Source: Maratus speciosus
Taxonomy: Eukaryota; Arthropoda; Arachnida; Araneae; Salticidae
Length of the DNA: 64,000 nt
Direction of reading: 5' to 3'
Assembly (NCBI GenBank): GCA_963932465.1
Contig: OZ010786.1
Span: forward strand, 444,342,619 to 444,406,618
Part shown: positions 34,790-45,720 of the stretch, piece after piece
Layout of the letters: every line of letters starts with the position of its first letter
Numbering within the stretch: position 1 is the stretch's first letter
Position numbers and translations under genes: made by a program
Notes under the pieces: generated by a model
Database searches by the model: none
What the model was told of the DNA's origin: nothing
Seen by the model: only the letters and a program-made list of their open reading frames with translations

Positions 34790-35595
34790 CAAAGGAGATA
34801 GATTTCCTTTTAACGAGGTTTATCAGATTTGAACCGGTATATCAGATTTGAATCAAATCGAATAATTCTGCATGAAAAACCCATTTATCTACATTAAAGG
34901 GGTACTATCCCCCGTTACCCCCCTTTATATTTAACCAATAAACCTCCCAACCTAATCAAGGTAGTTCCTTCACATAATAAACTGGTGTACTAAATTTGGA
35001 GCAAATCGAATAATTCTGCATGAAAAACATATTTATCTAATTTAAAGGGGGCGGGGGACTAGCCCTCTTTTCCCGATTTATACTTAACTAATGAACCTCC
35101 AACTCTAATCAGGGAAGCTCCTTAACATAATAAACCGGTATACCAAATTTGGAGCAAATCGAATAATTCTGCATGAAAAACCCATTTATCTAAATTAAAG
35201 GGGAGTCTAGACCCCCCCCCCTCTTTTCCAACTTTATAATTAACCAATGAACCCCCAAAACTAATCAGAGGAGAGCTTTATCGGAATGAACGTAGACAAT
35301 TTTTTTCAAGCAAATCGGACAAATCTGCATAAAAAAAAACATTTATCTAAATTAAAGTTGGAATTAGCCCCCCCCCCTCGTTGTCTCCCTTTATACTTAA
35401 CCAATGAATCCCCAAAACTAATCAGGGAAGCGCCTTATCAGAATGAAACTAGAAAAAAAAATTGAAGCAAATCGGATATTTCCATCAAGAGTTATCGCGT
35501 TACGTACATACGTACGTATGTATGCACGTATGTACGTAACAGAACCGGCGGGCACATTACTTCTCAAGCTTTGATAGCCTGTGAACTAAAAAAAT
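34790..35595. repeat. Repeat family R2, five tandem ~145-150 bp units plus terminal block
   Basis: Units repeat CATTTATCTAAATTAAAG, CTTTATACTTAACCAATGAA, CTAATCAGGGAAG and AAATCGAATAATTCTGCATG. The end has a palindromic ACGTACGTATGT stretch (35500-35535) and CAGAACCGGCGGGCACATTA, as at 15160. Poly-C tracts (35210, 35371) lie inside units. Confidence 0.85.
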
Positions 35596-36210
35596 AAAAA
35601 ATAAATTACAGTATTTTTAAAACTACATGCTCGCAGTAAATAGAACCGGTACCGGATATGATCACAGAGGCTCTGTTTTGCTGTCTCCTTTCCCATACTG
35701 GATTTTCAAAACCAGATATAACTTGTAATGATTTTAATTTCAAAGAATTATTATTAAGAATTCATTATTATTAAGAAATGCAACATTTGCTGTCTATTTA
35801 GGTCCCCGTCACAAAAATCCATTTAATAAAACAGGCTTCTCAAAAATCGTAATTATAAAACAGGCCCTTTCACGAAATTATATTCCATAAAAACATGCTA
35901 TTAATTAATTATTTTAACATTGTTAGGTTTAAAAATCTGTAATTTGTAAAAAAACAAGTTCCCCCGAAACGAAAACTTTAGCATTTACTTTTCGCAAAAT
36001 GCCTCCTTCGCCCCCTACCCCGCAAAGAAAAACCCCTGCAATTATCCATGAATTTAATTTAGTATACATACTAGGACAAAATAGTATTATTATTAGTAGT
36101 ATTTGATAAAGATTACATTCAGTTTTTCCTTATAATAATACTTTACTATTTAAATACTTTTCTTATAAAACGTTAACTTGCAACATTAGCATAATTTTAA
36201 ATGATTTTTT

Positions 36211-36740
36211 AGGTGCGTTCGTAATTATATAAATACGTAGTACCTATAGTCGTCGTTCAGTCCGTCTGTCCGTATATAACAGAGCAAAAACAATAGCCTG
36301 AAATTTTGAATATATAATTGTTGCAAAAGTTTGTCGAGTCTTTTCAAATTTTATGAAAATCGGATGTATAGTTTAATGACAGGGATAGTCAAAAGTTTTC
36401 GTCAGATTACGGCCAATGGGAAAAAATTATTGCAAGTGCATTTTAATGTTACAGTCTTCCGAATGGTCTGAAATTTTAAATATATAATTTTTGCAAAATC
36501 TTGTCGAGTCGTTTCAAATTTTATGTAAATCGGATGTATAGATTAATGACAGAGACAGTCAAAATCTTCCGTTACATTACGGCCAATGGGAAAAAAATTA
36601 TTGCAAGTGTATTTTAATGATGTTACAGTCTTTCGAACAGAATGAAATTTATATGCACTTATAAAATGCACTCAAATATACAATCAGTACAATTCGGTGC
36701 AAAAAATATTTATAAAACTATTTATATTACGAATGCACCT
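36211..36740. mobile_element. MITE with AGGTGCGTTCGTAAT terminal inverted repeats, copy 1 (internal duplication)
   Basis: Left AGGTGCGTTCGTAATTATAT, right ATTACGAATGCACCT. A ~165 bp internal segment (ATATATAATTGTTGCAAAA ... GGCCAATGGGAAAAA) is present twice in tandem (from ~36310 and ~36478), whereas the copy at 51566-51930 has it once. About 40 bp right of the terminus (GCAATTTCCAACTTGTT) is also shared by both copies, so the mobilised unit may extend beyond it. Confidence 0.8.
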
Positions 36741-36991
36741 CATTTACCACGTTTGACGAGCAATTTCCAACTTGTTTGTTTATATGAAACAAAATTAATT
36801 CATATAATTTATCGATAACTTCCTAATCTTCTTTAGATTTTTCTGATTTTCTTTTTTTTTTTTTTTTTTTTTTATTAAATTTTAATTTTTATCTTTATAT
36901 AATGTAAGCATGAGGTGTCCAACTATATTGAACACTTTTGTATTTCAAAAATTAGTCAATCTACGTGTATTAAATCCATTTTAAATTCTAG

Positions 36992-37293
36992 CGAAAAAAT
37001 TCGACACGCAACCAGAACCAACAACTTACGAATCACTGATAAAGAAACTTAAAGCCAGCGTCAAAACTTCGGTTCGTCTGGACAACATAGAAGAAACGAA
37101 AGACTTGAGCACGCCACCAGCTCCCAGCGAGTTGGGGGAAACGCCGAGCCTCGACGTGCAGCTTTTCGGAATTTTTACCGCAACGCTTTGTGGGCGCTCG
37201 TCTGAACAGACCAGAAGATTCGTCTGCTCTCAAGAGAAAGCGTCGAAAATGCTGATTTTCAAAATCGCTCGTCTGACATCTGCCATGAGGTGA
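36992..37293 (+). CDS. Exon-like open frame of unknown product (putative terminal exon)
   Basis: An open frame runs from a stop at 36982 to a stop at 37291-37293. A good acceptor site, TTTTAAATTCTAG, ends at 36991, so translation from 36994 would read KKFDTQPEPTTYESLIKKLK and then ASVKTSVRLDNIEE, STPPAPSELGETPSL and DVQLFGIFTATLCG. Composition is normal for a soluble protein and the DNA is clearly less AT-rich than its surroundings. The last ~35 codons overlap the right terminus of the 34393-37279 element, so the true 3' end may differ. There is no upstream ATG, which is why I treat it as an internal or terminal exon. I recognise no domain. It could be the tail of an unrecognised transposase, a captured host exon, or chance. 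Confidence 0.3.
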
Positions 37294-38021
37294 TTGTCTG
37301 TGTTACCGCCTTCCGGTATACAAGTTCTTTATTCTGTACTGCATGGCATATCTTCAAAATGTAGATGTCCTATTTCCGAATAAAGTAAATTTAAATAGGA
37401 TCATAGGAAATAGGATATAAAGCGAGGTAGAGAAACGTATATGCTATTCTTTACATTTTTAGAGATAGGGTGATCCCCCCCCCCCCGATGACACATAACC
37501 AGTAACTGACAATCTAAAAAAAAATCTCACTCAAAAAGCCATTTTGTTTTTATAAAATTCTACACTGTAATGCTATTCAGTGGTAACTTAGATACTTAAT
37601 TTTTATTTTGAAGTTTATTTTTACCTCTGGAAGGCCAAAAATTTATTCAATGAGGAATGAACTTTTGAGAACACAGAAAGTGCTATTTTGAAGCAACCAT
37701 CTGCTTTCTAAAATTAAGGTAGTTTTTTTTTTTTTTATCTATTTGTAATGTAACCATCCTAAATGTTTTCTTGAAGTAATACTTGTAGAAATTAGTTAAA
37801 ATGTGCCTATGATCAGTTAGGGCCATGATTTATAATTTATAGTTATTTAATTTAGCTTAAAGGAGGATGTCAGATATGGGTTCCAGGAATTTCATTTTAC
37901 CAGTCTTCCAGCGAGTTGTCAATTGTTGGCTATATTAAAGAAATTTGAAATTTATTATTTGAACTGTTTAAAAAGCAGAATAATAAATTAAACTTATCTT
38001 GTAGTAAATACCATTAAAATG
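37294..38021. other. AT-rich spacer; short stretch matching a foldback terminus
   Basis: 37286-37308 (GAGGTGATTGTCTGTG...) matches the terminus of the foldback at 39907-40290. A poly-C run lies near 37476-37486 and a poly-T run near 37724. No gene seen. Confidence 0.5.
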
Positions 38022-38023
38022 TA

Positions 38024-39054
38024 CGAGGGTGAGTCCGAAAATTAGTTTCTCCTAGCGATTGTGGACAGAGGTGTGTATGAAAGACAAAAAATATAATGAA
38101 ACATTAAAAATAAGACGTAAATTTATTTTTCTGCTTAAGTGCGAAGAGAGTTGAGACATTTGTTATACCCCTTTATAAGCTTCAAAATGCCCTACAGTAA
38201 AAAATCAGAGCTCTGCATCATTCAGGTCGCGGTAAATGTGGAGAGAAGATGCGTTTTGATTTCGTGTTCAAAGGAGGAAGTGAGAGTGATTTTTCGCTGT
38301 GGTTGTCCGTAATGAAGTGGAGAATCGAGAGCAGAAATCCATAACCGCCACGCGGACGTTTATGGGTACAGCGTCTAGAACATATTTTTTGGAAATCTGC
38401 TATCCAAACAGCGCTAAACAGTCGTATCCCTTAAATGTGCAATGATGCTGAAATCCAGGGAACCGATCGCATCGACACCTGCAGTATATTTTCAAATTTC
38501 AAAGTAAACATCGTATTATTCTCGGTATTATATAGCGTCTAGACCAAATCTTCTTGGAGTTTTAGAAAATATCCGGCAGATGTCGCTGGGATCGTCTCAT
38601 TGGATTCCAGCATCGTTTGACATTTAAGGGATCCAATATTTTAGCACTTTTTTAAATATTACTGAGATATCCGATTTACACACTATATATTCTAGACCTA
38701 TGGACCAGATGTGATGTCGAAACAAATGGTGCGGATATGATGCGCCAATTCCGTGAGGGGCATCAACAAGTGTTTGACAGATCGAGACCTTGGCAGACGT
38801 CACGGCTACTACAGACGAAACCAAAGCTGAAGTCACACAAGGCATTCAACCCTTCTTTCGTATGCAGAGCCCTGATTTTCTTTTCTGAAGGGCTTTTTGA
38901 AGCTTGAGGGTATGACAAATGTCTCAACTCACTTGGTATTTATGTAGAAAAATAAAGTTACGTGTTAACTTTAATGGCACATTATATTTTTTGTCTTTCA
39001 TACACACATCTGTTCACAGTCGCCAGGGAAGACTTATTTTTGTACTCACCCTCA
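38024..39054. mobile_element. mariner-family relic rearranged into a foldback
   Basis: Flanked by TA on both sides (38022-38023, 39055-39056). Termini CGAGGGTGAGTCCGAAAATT and complement TGAGGGTGAGTACAAAAATA. Unusually, similarity between the arms goes beyond the termini for ~200 bp and includes the transposase C-terminal coding end on both sides. Both ends therefore derive from the 3' end of a mariner element. ~1030 bp in all. Confidence 0.8.
38691..38955 (+). pseudogene. mariner transposase fragments: HTH region and C terminus, catalytic core deleted
   Basis: Plus strand, frame 1: TYGPDVMSKQMVR; after a frameshift, MMRQFREGHQQVFDRSRP. Together they match the helix-turn-helix region of mariner transposases (YG...MS...V..W...F..G...V.D..R.GRP). 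Only ~100 bp further on comes GYDKCLNSLGIYVEK followed by a stop at 38953-38955, the family's usual C terminus. The DDD catalytic domain in between is gone. The mirrored left arm encodes a second C-terminal remnant on the minus strand (NKCLNSLRT near 38150). Non-functional. Confidence 0.75.
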
Positions 39055-39056
39055 TA

Positions 39057-39573
39057 AGTTGTTCTATCAACGCTGACACCACTTGTCAGTAACTGGTTCA
39101 TAAATGTAAGTTGTTGGATATCTGCATTACTGATTATTTAAAAATTGAGAAAAAAGGACGTATGCATCTGTAATATGATATCATATATAAAAATGATTTA
39201 TAAATTTTGTTTTTATAATAAAGATTAAAGTATTTTTAAAGCATAAATTCCTTGAAATATAAAATGACATTTTTTAATCTTTGAAAATAAAGTGTCAGAC
39301 ACTAGTTCGCATTGTGTCATTTATTGGTTTCTCAAAATAAAGTTGGTGTCAGTTTCTGGAGTTATTGACTCTATTTATCAAAATAAAAAAAAATTCTTTT
39401 AGACAATACAATGTATACATTTTCAAAATTTTGTCAACAATAATTTTTTAATGTATCTCTACTATCATTTCAAAAACAAAGGTAACTATACAATGGATTT
39501 AAAATTTTCTAATAGTGATTCGAGCAAGAATGAATCCTTAAGGTGTCAGTCACTGCGGGTTTCAATCTATGTA
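39057..39573. other. AT-rich spacer, nothing recognised
   Basis: No repeat copy or coding signal recognised. Confidence 0.5.
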
Positions 39574-39735
39574 CACTGTTAAAAATCTCCAGTATTTGCT
39601 GCATAGTCACTCCGCCACTATTATAGAATATCTCTATTCTGACCAACGAGAATGCTCCATAATATAGTCAAGTGACCATTTTCTATAAAAGCGGTGGAGT
39701 GACTATGCCGCAAATACTGCAGATTTTTAACAGTG
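39574..39735. mobile_element. Short MITE with CACTGTTAAAAATCT termini, copy 1
   Basis: 162 bp, flanked by TA. Left CACTGTTAAAAATCTCCAGT, right complement CACTGTTAAAAATCTGCAGT; the inverted similarity continues through GCATAGTCACTCC. A related, longer copy is at 56032-56250. The TA duplication fits a Tc1/mariner-mobilised MITE. Confidence 0.85.
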
Positions 39736-39906
39736 TAGAAACAGTTTATGAGATGTATGGACACTATAGGTAAGTTCGGGATCGGAGGCCAATGCCGTCC
39801 AAACCGGACGATTTGAAATCAGAGTCCAAACAATTTTTTAACCCCGAGCTTTTTTTAGGCTCTGAGCACGATAAGCAAAAGTATATAGTAGGTAATTGTT
39901 AATAGA

Positions 39907-40290
39907 CCAGGATCCGGGAGCACAGACAATCACCTCATCGAATTCACGGATGAAATTCTAGGATTTGTTAAATCTTGACTCGCATATTAAAACGCAATCG
40001 GTCTGCCAAGTCATATCTTGGTGGAAAATATCTGAAAACCCGATTTTAGGGGATGACTGGTAGGTTTACGATTGTGTTTTCCTGCTCCTAGTCCTCCATG
40101 TTTTCGCACCTTTTGGTGCACAATGGTAAACCTACGAGTCAGCCAATAAAATCCGGTTTTCAGGTGTTTTCCATCAAGATATGACTTGGCAGACCGATGG
40201 CGTTTTAATATTCGAATCAAGATTTAACTAATCCTAGAATTTCAACCGTGAACTCGATGAGGTGATTGTCTGTGCTGCCAACTCCCAGCC
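39907..40290. mobile_element. Foldback element, ~170 bp arms
   Basis: Left arm from GGGAGCACAGACAATCACCT, right arm ends with its complement AGGTGATTGTCTGTGCTGCC. Arms pair through GTCTGCCAAGTCATATCTTG to a ~40 bp loop around 40085-40120. Open frames on both strands are mirror images caused by the arms. Confidence 0.85.
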
Positions 40291-41913
40291 TATAATAAAA
40301 TTTAGAATTGTTTCAAGAATAATTTTCTCATTAAAAATCTCTTCTTACAGAGAAATGTGTATTAATCCTAAACACTCCATCGTGACAAACTTTCGTGATT
40401 TTTTTGTCCTTTAAAATCCGTTTAAACTTGACAAATTTGCTATTTATACGCAACGTTTGGCAGAAATATGCTAAAGTCACAAATCTTATTATTTTTATAT
40501 AGCATTGCATTAATTGTAGCCGGAAGACATGAGTTATATAGAGTATTATCCCCCGGTATGCTATTTCTTCCTACCAGCTTATTTTGTGTCGTCTGCAATA
40601 AATAACGGTACCTTGTATAAGCCAGCCGTAAAACAAAAGCCGATGTTTCATTGTGCGATTAAATACTCTACGGCATTTTTTAGAACTTCTAAGCATGGCC
40701 CATTTTCAATGTTTATACCGTCGTATTGGGAAAAAAGTAGTAGTTTTTAATGCAATTTGTTTGAAAACTTTATCTCCATTTATTTTTGAAATATTAATTT
40801 TTTTGTAGTTTTTAGCGACATTTGTTTCATTTTGGCAACTCAAATACTCCATTTCTGTAGAAAGTAAAGAAAAAATAGTTGAAAATTAGCAATTATATCT
40901 TCTTGTTGCTATTTTCCCATAAAAACAGAAAAAATGTAATTAAAATACGTCCTATTTTGAGAAAAATATAAATGAATGATTTATGATAAAACATGGAGCT
41001 ATTATAAACTGTATTTAATTTTAAGTATCTATATTAATGCAAATGACGTCATTTTACATAAAATAAAAGCGTGTGCTTTAAATCTTAAAATTGAAATATG
41101 TTTTGCAATACAAAAGAGTCCCGATTATCCGAGTCTCGCTTAACCGAGTGATTTTCTTCTGATGGACTGGTGGCTTCTATTATAAAAAAAAATTATGGCC
41201 ATCTTTTTTTTTTCCATTCTGACCAGAAAATCAGAGTTCTAACTTTTTACGACTGCTCTTTCATCTTCACCTAAACGCTTCATTTATAATGGCTGTTTCA
41301 TAATAATAGAAACCACCTATCCACCTGAAGCAAATGAAGTAATGGAAATGTCGGGGTGATACTAAATTCTGAAAAAGCAGAATTCCTGTTCTATAGTTTT
41401 ATAGTTATTCTGGAAAATGACTTCGAACAGATGCCGGTGATAGACGAGGGATATAATACGCACGACTTCTTTATGTTACTAGCATTGACCATTTAAAGGC
41501 ATCAGAATCGGTTAGAATATTTCTCCTTATACCCCATCAATAACAAATCAATTCCCTTTCAATTTGAATTTTAAAGGATTTAAAATACTACGTAGACTAA
41601 ATTCTTGTTCCTGAAAAAGTATGTTTCTTTTTCTTTTTCCAATTTGTGAATAAATATTTTTTTCACTTTGAGCCCGAGCACGCATATTTCTATAAAGATC
41701 TGTCTCCATTTTTGAGCCGTGCTCACGGGCTAAACCTAACTCATTGCTAGACCCCTGACCAAAATTAACGTTTTACAGCTCTATAAGCTTACTGTTTTCT
41801 TTCCATTCTCCAATTAAGCTCTATTTCTCACAATCCATTAAATGTCTTCTTAATGACATGCTCCACCGTCTATACGCGAAAATTTCAGCGCATTTTAATA
41901 CAACAGCGTAGCG
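40291..41913. other. No gene seen; possible pogo-like scrap
   Basis: Mostly AT-rich. At 41113-41152 CCGATTATCCGAGTCTCGC and TTAACCGAGTGATTTT resemble pogo/Tigger termini, but no partner was found. A 73-codon plus-strand frame (40529-40750) has no recognisable motif and weak coding character. Confidence 0.45.
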
Positions 41914-42756
41914 AAGGTATGTCGGGTAAAGTGCCCTAATTTCGACCCCTTTCCTAATTTCGTCCTCCTTTACTTCTCCGGTTCTGCGAAAGTGGCACAC
42001 TTATAACGCAAGGCACAGGGAACGGAAGGTAAAAGGGGTCAGGAGTGAAAGTTTCGTTCGTCAAGACGCATACATATATTAAAGACGACGGATTTCCTAT
42101 TTTTAGAAGACCTGAGTTCTTATTACGTCGTTTGTAGAACGTTATTTACTGTACTGTAAGTGCTTATTTCTTATTCATTGCATGTATCTTACGTAGGTAA
42201 GATGCTTACAGTAGCATACAGTGAGTTTTAGAACGCTCAGTTAAACTTACAGGAACTTAAGCTCCGTCATATTAGGAAGCAGCATGGTCCCAATTCCCTT
42301 GCAGTTCTTATTTTGGTCCCGGGGACGAAATTAGGAATGCTTTTTTACGACAATTTTTTTTTATTTTTTCCTCATATTTAGGTGGCTAATGTTTCGTTAT
42401 ATAATTCTTCTACTGATAATTAGTACATTTTTTTGTGCTTTAATTTAATGAAAAATAAATTAATGACTCATTTAGAAATAAATTTTGATTTAGTTATAAG
42501 ATAAGCCTCGGCGTATTGGATTTTTTGAGGTGGACGAAATTGGGACCATTTTTTTTTCTTTTGCCATATATAGATACCTTTGAAAAAACAATTTTTCGCA
42601 TTGTTAAATTTTTTGTACGATATTTGCCTATGTTTCTGTATGCGTGGGTCGTTATTCTATATAAAATCCAAATTTGGTAGGTTTACACTGAAAATTATAA
42701 TATTTAGGGCCGAAATGTGACTAGGTGGACGAAAGTAGGGCACCTTATCTTACCTT
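41914..42756. mobile_element. Non-autonomous element with repeated GGACGAAATTAGG-type motifs
   Basis: Left end AAGTGCCCTAATTTCGACCC, right end complement AAGGTGCCCTACTTTCGTCC. Further copies of the motif lie inside in both orientations: CCTAATTTCGTCC at 41954, GGACGAAATTAGGAATG near 42321, and GGTGGACGAAATTGGGACC near 42529. ~840 bp, no coding potential. Confidence 0.65.
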
Positions 42757-42773
42757 TGGGCTATGTGATAACG

Positions 42774-43749
42774 TTGACGTTGGGTTTACCACTTACTACC
42801 TTTCCTTGGACTTTATTAAATAAAAGTTGTGACAGCTCCAACAGAACAGCACGTTGTAATTGAGACATAGTCAGATTTAAAGTTTAAAAGACTGTTTATT
42901 TAAATCAAAATAAGGAAGTACTGCGAGCGTGTGAGTGTTTCTAAATTTAGCCTACACTACACAGAACTAAAAGTACTCTATCTTCAAATCAATTCTCAAA
43001 ACTGTAAAAAGTGCAAAGATTACTAAGTCGTAAAGTAACTTGCGTATGGAAAACTTACGGCTTAAACGATTTCCAAAATTGCTTTCAGTATTAAACACTA
43101 ATACCACTTGAAAGCAAATTATTAGCTCACAAATGCAACTATGTAAATGTCACTAAATACTAGTTACCTGTGATTTCCGCAGAGCTTTATTGAATTATGA
43201 CGAAAATCCTTTCTTACTAAACATCAGGGGTGTAGTGTAGGGTATACGGTGCTATACGCCGTATACCTTCTGGATTTTTTAAGGAACGCCGTATACTCTC
43301 TGTTTCTCAAGAAAGCTATAGCATATGCACTCTAGGGTATACGCTCTGCTTAGAGCGTATACCCTCTGTTTTTTTTTTTACGACTACACCACGGCTAAAC
43401 ATGACAGCTTCTCTCAGCAAATCTATAGATTACAGATCTCGCAGAACACGCGGCACTCTTTCACTCTCAAAAAGCAGAAGCATTGGTCTTGCATTCCTAA
43501 CTGAGGCAGATCGCGACCCAAATTCCACAAATACTAATTTCAATCCCTCTTTTATTCCCTACAGATTGAACAGTGTGTCCTAATTAACATAAATCCTCAA
43601 AGAAAGCCACGAACCACAGATTACTCACTTGAGAAAATTAAACAAAACGAAGAATAGCGCTTTCACGCACACAGGTTATTTTCGGACAAAATACTTTCCT
43701 TCAAACTAGACTCTCGTTATAAGAGAGTATATTTTACTCTATAAATTAA
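42774..43749 (-). mobile_element. Possible solo LTR, interrupted by a hAT-type MITE
   Basis: On the minus strand it would start TGTTAATTTATAGAG and end AACGTCAACGTTATCACA, i.e. TG...CA. It contains a plausible polyadenylation signal (ATTTAATAAAGTCC) ~60 bp before that end. An ACGTCAACGTTATCACA-like tail is reminiscent of arthropod LTR ends. No target duplication was found, so confidence is low. Removing the MITE leaves ~800 bp. Confidence 0.35.
43225..43394. mobile_element. hAT-type MITE with exact 8 bp target duplication
   Basis: 170 bp. Termini CAGGGGTGTAGT and complement of CTACACCACGG. Flanked by the perfect direct repeat CTAAACAT (43217-43224 and 43395-43402), the 8 bp duplication expected of hAT transposition. 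The interior holds palindromes around GTATAC, for example AGGGTATACGCTCTG facing its complement. Confidence 0.85.
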
Positions 43750-43989
43750 CAGGAAGTGCCTTATTCCTTTGATTTTTTTTTTTGTTATTTTGCAGTTATC
43801 AAAAGGAATATTTTATATATGATATCGATAATTAGAGTAGCAAAATATTTTCTAATATTTTAATTTTGTTAAGTCAAAGAAAAAGGAGATTCTGTACAAG
43901 AAAGTGAACAGAAATCAAAGCTTTCAAATCAAGAACCTTATTAAAATTAAAATTAAAATTAAATCCTATTATAATTAATATTATAATCA
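43750..43989. other. AT-rich spacer
   Basis: Contains a short direct repeat (ATTAAA)n near 43940-43962. Nothing else recognised. Confidence 0.5.
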
Positions 43990-44450
43990 AAATGTGTTTA
44001 CCCAGACGCAATGAATTTTCATTTGTTTTCATCCATATTTCATTTCAAACTACGAGTACACGATTAAAATAATCATTAATTTAAATCAATATCTTTCATG
44101 TTTAACTACAATAGCTATTCAATTAAGTACGCTTCCGAAATATTCAAAAATTTAAATTAAGTTGCTTTAGGCCGTTCAATTAATGTTATTTATTTGGTTT
44201 ATTCTAATTCTTTGCTTAACTATTAAGTTAATTGATTATTCATTCAATAAAGAGAAAATGAATTATTTTTTAATCGTAAATTTTGATAAATATTCCATCG
44301 GCAAAATAATTTTAATGTATCATTTAAATAATAGCCTTTAAACTTTTGCGTTTAATTGAATATACATAATCGCAACTTTGTTCTAGAAGTACATTTTTGT
44401 GAATGCAAGTGTTTACTTTTCAAATACATTTAAATATTCTTGTCTGACAA
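43990..44450. repeat. Dispersed repeat R4, copy 2
   Basis: Matches 33050-33600 through ATTTCATTTCAAAC, TTCCGAAATATTCAAAA, GCCGTTCAATTAATG and TTTAATTGAATAT-type blocks, in the same orientation. Confidence 0.65.
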
Positions 44451-44869
44451 TTTTAGAATTTTATTTTATTAGAATTAAGAAAGTGGAGTAATGATATATT
44501 TGAAACACTCGTCCTCCTTTATGACTGGAGGTGTGATTTTAAATAATTGTAAGGCTCTCGTAGCCTCCTAATAATAGACTGAATTTCGCCTAACTATTGT
44601 TCTATTGTTGAACTGTTTCTAAAATAATTTCGGTTCACATTAAGGTTTCTAAGCAAGTTATTAAAGTTACCAGTTGATATCTTCTATTACACACATATAC
44701 ATATATGTGTATGCGTGCGAGTGTGTTATGATTTCGGCAAATCGAAACGAAATCTGCCAAAATTCTGGTCGAAAGATGGTTCTATACACGAAATGAAAAG
44801 TGGTAGACATATTTATATCAGCGATATAGCAGTTGGGATCTCAGCAAACAATCGGTCCCAGTTTTAAAA
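44451..44869. other. AT-rich spacer with a small palindromic microsatellite
   Basis: CACACATATACATATATGTG (44691-44710) is self-complementary. No gene seen. Confidence 0.5.
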
Positions 44870-45720
44870 GAAGTAAGAAAAAATCTTGCGTCAAGCATAG
44901 ATTATGAAACACTTTCCAACACATTCACAATAATGTAACAAAACTGCACCGTTTAAAATATTAAAATATTACGTTTTAATTCAACCATATGGAAACGCGT
45001 AATACATTTCAAAACCCAATTTCAGCTGTACCCGTCCACAATCGGAAAATTACGCGAATTTTTTCAGCAGCCCTGTATATGATATATAGATTTGAATCTA
45101 TTAACTACATGCATGCCAAAATTTAGTTCACTCAACAAATACATATACATCAGTTGAAAATTTACTTTCAGCAACTTCATCTAATAAGGAGAACGGTACG
45201 TGAATACTTTTGTGCAGCCCTGTATTTGAGGTATAGAATTTATATATAATGAGCAAGATGCAAAAAAATAATTAAATTTAAAAGCGCATACAGAATTTTA
45301 AACCGTACACTCCAGCAATTATTACTCAAAGACAGTACAGTATTGTAACCGATTTATTTTCTGTTTTGCTGTAAATGACTAAAAAATGCTATGAATGCCC
45401 TGTTCTAACGTGACCGTAGTCAAATTCAGTGATTTATATCAGTTTGAATACATTTGATTAAAATACTCTGCAAACGATTTTTCCCTATAAACCATAATGT
45501 AATGGATCACTTTTGAGTGCCCCTGTAAATGAACGATTAATCCTACATACTTCATATACAATACCAAACATGCTTTGGTAACTCGAAATAACCTTTATCA
45601 ATTTCATGAAAATCTGAGTATATTCACGGGAATTAGAGCGTGGACAGACGGACAGAAAGACAGACGGTCAGACAAACCGAAGGCATAAACACTTTTCAAT
45701 TTTATTGGAAAGTGTTAAAA
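44870..45720. repeat. Dispersed repeat R3, copy C
   Basis: Matches copy B at 32150-33035 along its length: GCGTCAAGCATAGATTATG, GGAAACGCGTAATACATTT, GTGAATACTTTTGTGCAGCC, GAGCGTGGACAGACGGACAG and the terminal TTGGAAAGTGTTAAAAA. Confidence 0.8.

Larger units (their letters stand above)
34393..37279. mobile_element. ~2.9 kb DNA transposon relic with ATGTCAGACG ends, containing nested repeats
   Basis: Left terminus ATGTCAGACGAACGACTTTT, right terminus complement ATGTCAGACGAGCGATTTTG. Both ends have further subterminal CAGACGA(A/G)CG motifs in the same order (left: 34470 GTCAGACGAGCGA, 34500 GCAGACGAC; right side complements near 37193 and 37220). The same terminus ends the hairpin elements at 46592-46857. 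Interior holds an R2 array (34790-35595), a MITE (36211-36740) and an exon-like open frame. No complete transposase was recognised, so superfamily is not assigned. Confidence 0.6.

Noticed and set aside
42774..43749. Full LTR retrotransposon
   Set aside because: Only one LTR-like segment, no internal coding region, and no target duplication; kept only as a low-confidence solo LTR.
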